DNA of 10,814 nt from Chloroflexota bacterium (GTDB taxonomy: Bacteria; Chloroflexota; Anaerolineae; Anaerolineales; DRMV01), in the NCBI GenBank assembly GCA_013154225.1, contig JAADCW010000221.1, positions 1 to 10,814 of the forward strand, written 5' to 3'. The notes below the pieces were generated by a model, which ran no database searches, was not told where the DNA came from, and saw only the letters and a program-made list of their open reading frames with translations. Position numbers and translations under genes: made by a program. Of the stretch, positions 4,950 through 10,814 are shown piece after piece. Positions within the stretch are counted from its first letter, which is position 1. Each line of letters begins with the position of its first letter.

Positions 4950-5639
4950 ATGCAAGCCGTTTTGGGCTTTCTTCGTTCCTATGAAACACTAATCTACATT
5001 TTCCTGGGGGTGGCCTTTTTACTCTACGCCCTGCGCACGCTCAACGCCTGGCGGGCACTGCAAAACGCCATCTTCGGTCTGGAACGCATCCAGGCCGAAC
5101 AGCGCCTGCGTCGCGGCGCGTTGGGTATGGGGCTGACGTTTACCGCAACCCTCATCGTCTTTGTGATGGCGACATACGTCGAGCCCTATCAGAGCGCGAT
5201 CATCTTACCCACGGCCACAGCCAACATTTTGGGCACTCCGGCCAGCGGCACGCCCGCGACCGCGGAAGCCACATTGCAAAACACGCCAACCCCCGTCCCG
5301 CCGCCCAAAATTGACACCCAAGGCTGTGTGCCCGGACAAATCGAAATCACCCAGCCCCAAAGCGGCGATACCATCAGCGGCGAAGTCAACATCGAAGGCA
5401 GTGCGCTCATCCCCGACTTCGGTTTCTACAAGGTGGACATCGCGCCCATCGAACAGGCCCTTTTCCTGACCATCTACGCCAGCCACACGCCGGTCAAAAA
5501 CGGGAAATTGGTCGAAAATTGGGACACCACCACCATCCCACCAGGCGATTATGTTTTACAATTGGTGGTGGTAGATACGGAAGGGAAAGCCCTGCCGCCC
5601 TGCCGCTTGCGTATTCATATCGCCGCCCCGCAAGACTGA
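4950..5639 (+). CDS. Two-helix membrane-anchored protein with C-terminal Ig-like domain
   Basis: No enzymatic function is recognised. The 229 residues show two membrane helices (about 12-30 and 58-76), a helical stretch between them (ALQNAIFGLERIQAEQRLRR), a Thr/Pro/Ala low-complexity linker (86-120) and a beta-rich domain (about 130-225). That domain has the pattern ITQPQSGDTISGEVNIEGSA then NGKLVENWDTTTIPPGDYVL and LVVVDTEG. Cys126 and Cys218 flank it and could form a disulfide if it is outside the cell. From memory, similar domains are common in Chloroflexota exported proteins, sometimes attached to penicillin-binding or lipoprotein contexts; a binding or envelope role is an inference. The ATG has GAGG four bases upstream. 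It heads a tightly packed four-gene run. Confidence 0.85.
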   Translation: MQAVLGFLRSYETLIYIFLGVAFLLYALRTLNAWRALQNAIFGLERIQAEQRLRRGALGMGLTFTATLIVFVMATYVEPYQSAIILPTATANILGTPASGTPATAEATLQNTPTPVPPPKIDTQGCVPGQIEITQPQSGDTISGEVNIEGSALIPDFGFYKVDIAPIEQALFLTIYASHTPVKNGKLVENWDTTTIPPGDYVLQLVVVDTEGKALPPCRLRIHIAAPQD

Positions 5640-5675
5640 TTGGGGCTCATCCTTTTTCATACGGCCTTGCCTGCC

Positions 5676-6212
5676 ATGCCAAAAGTTCAAATCCGCACCG
5701 CCATTGCTACCGACATTCCTCACCTTCCCAACATCGAACACCAAAGCGAAACCGAAACCGTCTGGCGCATGTCATGGGCTGAAAACGGCGCGTTTGGCGC
5801 CTACTTCCAGCCCGTGCCCTTGCCGCGCCCCCTCAAACTGGCCTACCCCCGCGACCCTCAAAGGCTGCTGGACGAATGGCACAAGCTCGGGTTGGTGCTG
5901 GTAGCCGATTACGACGGTCTCCCCATTGCCTACCTCAGCGGCGACATCCAGCGGGTGGACGGCACGCTTTGGCTCACCGATTTGGTTGTGGATGAAGCGT
6001 GGCGGCGCAAAGGCGTGGCCAGCGCATTGGTGCTCACTGCCGGCGAATGGGGCCTCGAACAGGGCTTGAGCCAAATGGTGCTGGAAGCCTCCTTCCGCAA
6101 TCACCCGGCCATTGCCTTGGCCCGCAAATTAGGTTTCACTTTCAGCGGCTTTCATTACAACTACTACCCCAACGACGATGCCGCCCTCTTTTTCACCCTG
6201 CCGCTGACGTGA
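5676..6212 (+). CDS. GNAT-family N-acetyltransferase
   Basis: GNAT enzymes move an acetyl group from acetyl-CoA to an amine; the substrate cannot be read from this sequence. The 178-residue product starts like many family members (IRTAIATDIPHLPNIE). It has the core strand LVLVADYDGLPIAYLSGDIQ (73-92), the acetyl-CoA pyrophosphate loop in VVDEAWRRKGVASALV (104-119, with R-R-K-G-V-A) and the later RNHPAIALARKLGF motif (141-154). The ATG at 5676 is preferred because it begins directly before the fold. A TTG at 5640 would add 12 residues, and neither start has a convincing Shine-Dalgarno sequence. It follows the Ig-like gene closely and is 13 bases before the membrane-regulator gene, consistent with one transcript. 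Confidence 0.88.
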   Translation: MPKVQIRTAIATDIPHLPNIEHQSETETVWRMSWAENGAFGAYFQPVPLPRPLKLAYPRDPQRLLDEWHKLGLVLVADYDGLPIAYLSGDIQRVDGTLWLTDLVVDEAWRRKGVASALVLTAGEWGLEQGLSQMVLEASFRNHPAIALARKLGFTFSGFHYNYYPNDDAALFFTLPLT

Positions 6213-6225
6213 TCAGGCCCTGCTT

Positions 6226-8124
6226 ATGACCCTGGCCCTGTTTCGCGCCCTCAATCAAATTTTGGCCGCAGGCATTGGCATTACGGCCCTTTCCCTGTGG
6301 CTTTATACCCTTACCTTCAACCTGCGCAATCGGGTCACGCTGGCATACTCCACCATCCTCCTTGCCCTCACCGCGGCCTACGGGGGAGAATCCTTAGGCA
6401 GCGCGGCCCAAAGCGCCTGGCTGGCCGACCTCTGGTTTCGCCTGCAGTGGTTGGGGGTCATCTTCCTGCCCGCGGCTTATCTCCACTTTTCGGACGCGCT
6501 TTTAGCCACCACCGGCCGCCCCTCACGGGGAAGGCGGCGTTTGGCCGTGGTAGGCGCGTACGCCACCGCGGCGGCCTTTACCCTGCTTTTGCTCCACGGC
6601 GACCTATTAGGCCCCTTCCAAGCCCAAGCCCCCCTGCCCTATCACCAAACCACACCCTGGACCTGGCTCTTCGCGGTGTATTACATCGCGGTCATGGGCT
6701 GGGCATGGATCAACTTCGTGCGGGCTTACCGCCGCACTGTGGTGCGCGCCAGCCGCCGCCGCATGGCCTACCTCCTCTTGGGCGCGCTGGCCCCTACCCT
6801 GGGCGCCTTCCCCTACGCCACCTTCCTGGGCTCGGTGACCACCCGCGCGCCTTTGTTCTTCTGGCTTTTGGCCACCATCAGCAACTTGCTTTGCACCGTG
6901 TTGCTGGTGCTCATGGCCTACGCGGTGGCCTTTTTCGGCGTGGCCTGGCCCGACCGCGTGGTGCGGGTGCGGCTCTTCCGCTGGCTTCTGCGGGGACCGG
7001 TCACTGTGTCTGCGGTCCTGGCCCTGACCACCGCGGTGCGCCGCGTAGGCGAGCATTATGGTTTGCCTTACAATGTCTTCGTGCCCCTCACGATGGTGCT
7101 CAGCTTCCTCCTCATCGAGCACCTCATCGGCGCCACTGCCCCCCTGTGGGAACGCCTCCTGACTTCGTGGCGCGACGATGAACTTGTGGCTTCCCTGCAC
7201 GACCTGGAAGAGCGCCTCTTTACCCGTCAAGACCTGGAGCAGTTTCTGGAAGCCATCTTGGCCGCGCTCTGCGACCAACTGCGCGTGCCCCATGCTTTCA
7301 TCGCAGGGCTGGAAGGGCAAAACCTCAGCCTGCTCGTCAGCGTGGGCGATGAAGTCAACCTGCCGCCCACCCCACCCAGCGACCTGCTCGCGCAAATCAC
7401 ATCCCAACAGGGCCTACTCCGCTGGGACGGCTACCGCCTTCTGCCCCTGCACAGCCGCGACGGGCAACTGCTGGGCGTGCTCGGCTTCCCCGGCGAAGAC
7501 AAAGAGGAACTCTCTGAGGAAGCCCAGGACGTCTTGCAAACCCTGGCCGAGCGTGCGGTCATGGCCCTGGAATACTACGCGCTGGGGCGCCGCGCCGCGC
7601 AGGCCCTGCGGGCTTTTGCCCACCCCGACGATTTCATCCCTCGCCTGCGGGCCATTGCCCGCTACGACCAGGAGCAGGTGCTGACCCCTCTCGAAGCCCT
7701 GCCACCCTCAGCCGAACTTGCCCAGTGGGTCAAAGACGCGCTCAGCCATTACTGGGGCGGGCCTAAACTCTCCCGAAGCCCGCTGACCCGCCTGCAGGTT
7801 ATTCAGCAAACCATGCAGGAACGGGACGAAGACGCATCGCAGGCCGTGCGCACGGTGCTGCGCGACGCGGTGGAACGCCTGCGCCCCGAAGGCGAACGGC
7901 GCTTCACCACCGAATGGTTGTTGTACAATATTCTGGAAATGAAATTCCTCCAGGGACGCAAAGTGCGCGAAGTGGCTTCCCGCCTGGCGCTTTCTGAGGC
8001 GAATTTCTATCGCAAACAACGGGTGGCGCTGGAAGAGGTGGTGCGGGTGCTGTTGGAAATGGAAGCCGAAGCTCGCGCCCGCCAAACCAACCCCACCGAC
8101 AATCCGCCTAAAGAGCAATCATGA
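6226..8124 (+). CDS. Polytopic membrane protein with GAF-like and C-terminal HTH domains, putative membrane-bound regulator
   Basis: The first 300 or so residues contain eight or nine hydrophobic segments (about 8-30, 38-58, 70-92, 106-125, 146-165, 179-200, 207-240, 258-270, 284-302), resembling the 7TM sensor region found at the N-terminus of some histidine kinases. A GAF-like domain follows (about 325-450). The expected kinase core is absent: no His phosphoacceptor box and no N, G1 or G2 ATP-binding motifs are seen. Instead there is a helical region (455-560) containing WVKDALSHYWGGPKLSRSPL, then TEWLLYNILEMKFLQGRKV and a helix-turn-helix-like REVASRLALSEANFYRKQRV (581-600) that resembles sigma region 4 or LuxR-type helices. 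I infer a one-component transmembrane transcription factor. ATGA overlap with ftsK at 8121-8124 implies coupled translation. The start has no strong Shine-Dalgarno sequence; it lies 13 bases after the GNAT stop. Confidence 0.8.
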   Translation: MTLALFRALNQILAAGIGITALSLWLYTLTFNLRNRVTLAYSTILLALTAAYGGESLGSAAQSAWLADLWFRLQWLGVIFLPAAYLHFSDALLATTGRPSRGRRRLAVVGAYATAAAFTLLLLHGDLLGPFQAQAPLPYHQTTPWTWLFAVYYIAVMGWAWINFVRAYRRTVVRASRRRMAYLLLGALAPTLGAFPYATFLGSVTTRAPLFFWLLATISNLLCTVLLVLMAYAVAFFGVAWPDRVVRVRLFRWLLRGPVTVSAVLALTTAVRRVGEHYGLPYNVFVPLTMVLSFLLIEHLIGATAPLWERLLTSWRDDELVASLHDLEERLFTRQDLEQFLEAILAALCDQLRVPHAFIAGLEGQNLSLLVSVGDEVNLPPTPPSDLLAQITSQQGLLRWDGYRLLPLHSRDGQLLGVLGFPGEDKEELSEEAQDVLQTLAERAVMALEYYALGRRAAQALRAFAHPDDFIPRLRAIARYDQEQVLTPLEALPPSAELAQWVKDALSHYWGGPKLSRSPLTRLQVIQQTMQERDEDASQAVRTVLRDAVERLRPEGERRFTTEWLLYNILEMKFLQGRKVREVASRLALSEANFYRKQRVALEEVVRVLLEMEAEARARQTNPTDNPPKEQS

Positions 8125-10286
8125 GTTTCTATACCTGGCTTACTCGCACCCGAAACATGCTGCTCAACGCGCTGGGCACCCTCCTGCTCGCGTGGGCAGT
8201 TGTGCTTTCGTTGGGCTGGGCCGGCATCACCCACGGCGCGTGGGTTGATTTTGGGGTCCGTTTTTTGCGCTCGTGGTTGGGCTGGGGCCTGGCCTACATG
8301 CTCATTAGCCTGGCGTTGGGCGGCGGTTATCTGCTTCGCCTGGCTACCAGCCGCGGTGCGGAACCCCACGACATCCCTTGGGGGCGCGTGCTGGCCTGGG
8401 AAGTCAGCGCGCTGGCCTCTTTGGGGTTGTTTAGCCTGGCCCACGGCCTTTCTCTGGATCGGGCTACCGCGGGGTTAGACGGCGGCGCGGTGGGCTGGGG
8501 TCTGGCCACCTTCCTGCAACTGCTGGTGGGGCGCGTAGGCGCGTGGGGCCTGTTGATTTTAGGGGTGTTGGTCGGCCCCCTGCTGGGTTCCCCCTTGGGC
8601 AAGCGCGGCTACCAGGCCCTGAAGGCCTGGCTCTTCCCCGAAGAGGCCGCCGCCAAGCCCACGGTGGTGGCTTCCCCTGCCAAAAACAAACCCAAGCCCC
8701 AACGCAAGAAAAAACGCCGCACCCCCAGTTTGCCCGCGGAATACCGCAAGGAAGTGCCCATCGCCCGGCCTGTAACCGAAAACCCGCCCAAGCCCCAACG
8801 CCGTGACGACCGCCTGCCCCCGCTGGACCTGCTGTTGGAAGAAAACGCCACCCGTCCCGATGAACGCCACATCCATCTGACCGCGGGGCTTATTGAAAAA
8901 ACCCTGGCCGAGTTTGGCATTCCGGCCAAGGTGGTAGGCGTGCAGGTGGGCCCCACAGTGGTGCAGTTTGCTGTGGAACCGGGCTACATTGAGAAACCCG
9001 GCAGTGATGGCAAAATCCAGCGGCAAAAGGTGCGGGTTGCTCAAATTGCCGCGCTGCAGCGCGACCTGGCCTTGGCGCTTTCGGTGGAGCGATTGCGCGT
9101 GCAGGCGCCTGTGCCCGGCAAATCGTATGTGGGCATTGAAATTCCCAACCGGCAGGGCACGGTGGTGCGCCTGCGGCCCCTGATGGCTTCTGAAGCCTTC
9201 CAGCGCCTCAGTTCGCCTCTGGCGCTGGCCCTGGGGCGCGATGTCGCAGGCCGCCCGGTGGTGGCCGACCTGGCCAAAATGCCCCACCTGCTGATTGCCG
9301 GCGCGACGGGCTCGGGTAAATCGGTTTGCATTGCGGCCATTACCACGTGCCTGGTGATGAACAACACGCCAGAAGACTTGCGGCTGGTGATGATTGACCC
9401 CAAGCGGGTGGAACTGCTCCGCTTCAACGGCCTGCCCCATTTGTTAGGCAAAGTGGAAAGCGACATGGAGCGGGTGCTGGCTTCCCTGCGCTGGGTGGTG
9501 GCCGAAATGGAACGCCGCTACCGCCTGCTGGAGAAGACCCGTTCCCGCCATTTGGCTTCTTACAACCGCAAAATTCAACGCAAGGGCGGCGAACCCCTGC
9601 CCTACATTGTGGTGCTGATTGACGAACTGGCTGATTTGATGATGTTCGCGCCCGACCAGGTAGAACACAACCTGGTGCGCCTGGCGCAAATGGCCCGGGC
9701 TACGGGCATCCATCTGATCGTGGCCACTCAGCGCCCCAGCACCGACGTGGTCACCGGCCTGATCAAAGCCAACTTCCCCGCGCGGCTTTCCTTTGCCGTG
9801 GCCTCGGGCACCGATAGCCGTGTGATTTTGGATACCCCTGGTGCGGAGCATCTGCTGGGCAAAGGCGATATGCTCTTCCTGCCGCCGGATGCGCCTGCAC
9901 CTATCCGTGCCCAGGGGGCGCTGGTCAGCGACAAGGAAGTCGAGCGGGTGATTGCCTATTGGCAAAAGCAGTATGGCAAAACCCACGACGAAACCCCGCC
10001 GTGGGAACGCCTGCTGGTGGAAGACGCGGGCGGCGCGCCTGGTTACGACCCCCTGCTGGAAGAAGCCGCCAAACTGGTCATCCGCGCCCAGCGTGCCAGC
10101 GCGTCCATGATTCAGCGCCGCCTGCGGGTGGGCTACCCTCGGGCTGCACGCCTCATCGAGCAATTGGAGGAAGTAGGCGTGGTCGCGCCAGCCAATGGGC
10201 CTGGCCGCGAACGGGAAGTCCTTTTAGGCCCCGACGATACCTTTTCCCTCTCGGATGTTGACGACGAGGAAGAAGACGAAGTGTAA
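8121..10286 (+). CDS. ftsK: FtsK/SpoIIIE-family DNA translocase
   Basis: FtsK/SpoIIIE proteins are septum-located hexameric ATPases that pump chromosomal DNA during division. The 721-residue product has four or so N-terminal membrane helices (about 15-38, 48-73, 90-110, 125-157) and a Lys/Pro-rich linker (175-240). An alpha domain (about 248-345) follows, then a RecA-like motor with Walker A GATGSGKS (394-401) and Walker B IVVLIDE (496-502), then ATQRPSTDVVTG (535-546). A C-terminal gamma winged helix (about 642-700) carries the ASMIQRRLRVGYPRAARLIE signature that reads orienting DNA sequences. Length is close to SpoIIIE, with a linker far shorter than E. coli FtsK. An acidic tail (711-720) follows gamma. 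The start overlaps the upstream regulator stop by four bases. The gene is convergent with the SufU-like gene. Confidence 0.96.
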   Translation: MSFYTWLTRTRNMLLNALGTLLLAWAVVLSLGWAGITHGAWVDFGVRFLRSWLGWGLAYMLISLALGGGYLLRLATSRGAEPHDIPWGRVLAWEVSALASLGLFSLAHGLSLDRATAGLDGGAVGWGLATFLQLLVGRVGAWGLLILGVLVGPLLGSPLGKRGYQALKAWLFPEEAAAKPTVVASPAKNKPKPQRKKKRRTPSLPAEYRKEVPIARPVTENPPKPQRRDDRLPPLDLLLEENATRPDERHIHLTAGLIEKTLAEFGIPAKVVGVQVGPTVVQFAVEPGYIEKPGSDGKIQRQKVRVAQIAALQRDLALALSVERLRVQAPVPGKSYVGIEIPNRQGTVVRLRPLMASEAFQRLSSPLALALGRDVAGRPVVADLAKMPHLLIAGATGSGKSVCIAAITTCLVMNNTPEDLRLVMIDPKRVELLRFNGLPHLLGKVESDMERVLASLRWVVAEMERRYRLLEKTRSRHLASYNRKIQRKGGEPLPYIVVLIDELADLMMFAPDQVEHNLVRLAQMARATGIHLIVATQRPSTDVVTGLIKANFPARLSFAVASGTDSRVILDTPGAEHLLGKGDMLFLPPDAPAPIRAQGALVSDKEVERVIAYWQKQYGKTHDETPPWERLLVEDAGGAPGYDPLLEEAAKLVIRAQRASASMIQRRLRVGYPRAARLIEQLEEVGVVAPANGPGREREVLLGPDDTFSLSDVDDEEEDEV
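8691..8801 (+). repeat. Direct 15-base repeat in the ftsK linker
   Basis: The 15-mer CCCAAGCCCCAACGC occurs at 8691-8705 and again at 8787-8801, 96 bases apart and in frame, encoding PKPQR each time within the low-complexity linker. It probably reflects biased composition or a small duplication. Recombination between the copies would remove 32 codons without shifting the frame. Confidence 0.6.
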
Positions 10287-10333
10287 AGTTACAGACGGGT
10301 AAACGCGCTCATCCCCAACTTGGATGAAACAAA

Positions 10334-10364
10334 AACAGCCCTCTGCAGACAGCAGAGGGCTGTT
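10334..10364 (-). terminator. Strong terminator between convergent sufU-like gene and ftsK
   Basis: AACAGCCCTCTGC (10334-10346) and GCAGAGGGCTGTT (10352-10364) form a perfect 13-bp stem with a five-base loop. On the minus strand the 3' side continues in a T-rich tract (TTTTTGTTT), the classic intrinsic terminator for the SufU-like gene that stops 22 bases before it. On the plus strand only GTTGCGTT follows, so termination of ftsK transcripts is possible but weaker. Confidence 0.88.
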
Positions 10365-10385
10365 GCGTTGCGATGGATGAACGCG

Positions 10386-10799
10386 CTACGACCAATCGTC
10401 CTCTTCTTCCGCGGCGCTTTCTTCGCCCGGTTTCAAGCCATACAGCGCGCCTTTGAGCACTTTGAGGGGGAGCAACGCACACTTCAGGCGCACAGGCCCC
10501 AGCGTAATCCCCAACAAGTCCAACAACTGCTCTTTGGAAAAGGCTTTGACCTCTTCCAACGGCTTCCCTATGATGTTTTCCAACAAAATGTCGGCCGAAG
10601 CCTGCGAAAGCGCGCACCCCACCCCATCGAAGCGAGCGTCGGTCACTTTACCTTCATCGTCCACCAAAATTTCCATGTGCACGTGGTCGCCGCAGGTGGG
10701 GTTATCGTCTTCATAGGCAAAGGTGTATTGGTCCAAATGGCCGCGAAAGCGCGGGCTTTTGTAATGGTCAAGAATGACTTCTCGGTAGAGGTCTTCCAT
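10386..10799 (-). CDS. sufU: SufU/NifU-like iron-sulfur scaffold or sulfur-acceptor protein
   Basis: SufU-type proteins accept sulfur from the cysteine desulfurase SufS and serve the SUF Fe-S assembly pathway in the cytoplasm. The 137 residues keep the family start MEDLYREVILDHYKSPRFRG and the three ligand cysteines: Cys36 in NPTCGD (with Asp38), Cys62 in GVGCALSQAS and Cys107 in RLKCALLP. Lys106, where IscU has His, is SufU-like. The spacing from Cys62 to Cys107 is 45 residues, close to IscU and about 17 shorter than in B. subtilis SufU, so the usual SufU insertion is missing. A Glu/Asp-rich tail (125-135) ends the protein. The ATG at 10797-10799 is seven bases from GGAG. Upstream partners, if present, lie outside the window. 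Confidence 0.92.
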   Translation of the reverse strand: MEDLYREVILDHYKSPRFRGHLDQYTFAYEDDNPTCGDHVHMEILVDDEGKVTDARFDGVGCALSQASADILLENIIGKPLEEVKAFSKEQLLDLLGITLGPVRLKCALLPLKVLKGALYGLKPGEESAAEEEDDWS

Positions 10800-10814
10800 G
10801 GCAAGGCTCCGAGA

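Noticed and set aside
4023..4955. A 310-codon minus-strand frame opposite punA
   Set aside because: The opposite strand encodes an intact, motif-complete purine nucleoside phosphorylase; the antisense frame shows no recognisable domain.
5640..5675. TTG start for the acetyltransferase directly after the upstream stop
   Set aside because: It adds 12 residues not expected in the GNAT fold; the ATG at 5676 fits the family start better, though neither has a good Shine-Dalgarno sequence.
8559..9440. A 293-codon minus-strand frame opposite ftsK
   Set aside because: Shadow of the conserved FtsK alpha and motor region; Gln/His/Gly-rich translation without motifs.

Overview
This window looks like a GC-rich chromosomal segment from a member of the Chloroflexota, probably Anaerolineae-like. 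That placement is an inference from protein style: a sortase with a long cytoplasmic N-terminus, a disulfide-type Ig-like domain behind a two-helix anchor, and a 7TM-GAF-HTH membrane protein. No rRNA, tRNA, CRISPR array, insertion sequence or phage module is visible. Coding density is high, and the proteins read through without frameshifts.

Left part, minus strand (1-2769). Transcribed right to left are a 60-residue basic tail-anchored protein, a membrane-anchored sortase, ribosomal protein S15 (rpsO) and polynucleotide phosphorylase (pnp, running off the left edge). rpsO-pnp is a widely conserved pair. Terminators follow the small gene and rpsO. Each of the three upstream genes has its own TATAAT box. 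The sortase box lies so close to the ATG that the mRNA is predicted to be leaderless. The pnp leader can fold into a long, nearly continuous hairpin just before the Shine-Dalgarno sequence, reminiscent of the RNase III-processed pnp leader of E. coli.

Middle, plus strand (2920-4930). An AT-rich promoter candidate and a leader with two mutually exclusive pairings precede a tyrosine-recombinase-fold protein whose catalytic Arg, His and Tyr positions are all substituted. A trimeric-type purine nucleoside phosphorylase follows, then a hairpin terminator.

Right part, plus strand (4950-10286). Four closely packed genes encode a two-helix anchored Ig-like protein, a GNAT acetyltransferase, a large membrane protein (polytopic region, GAF-like domain and C-terminal helix-turn-helix, with no kinase domain), and an FtsK/SpoIIIE DNA translocase. 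The last two overlap by four bases, so they are probably translationally coupled. A convergent SufU-like Fe-S scaffold gene on the minus strand (10386-10799) ends at a strong hairpin facing the translocase gene.

Most of the window is housekeeping: translation, RNA turnover, purine salvage, chromosome transport and Fe-S assembly. The parts most worth a second look are the apparently inactive recombinase homologue, the membrane-bound one-component regulator coupled to ftsK, the structured pnp and recombinase leaders, the predicted leaderless sortase, and the short SufU variant.
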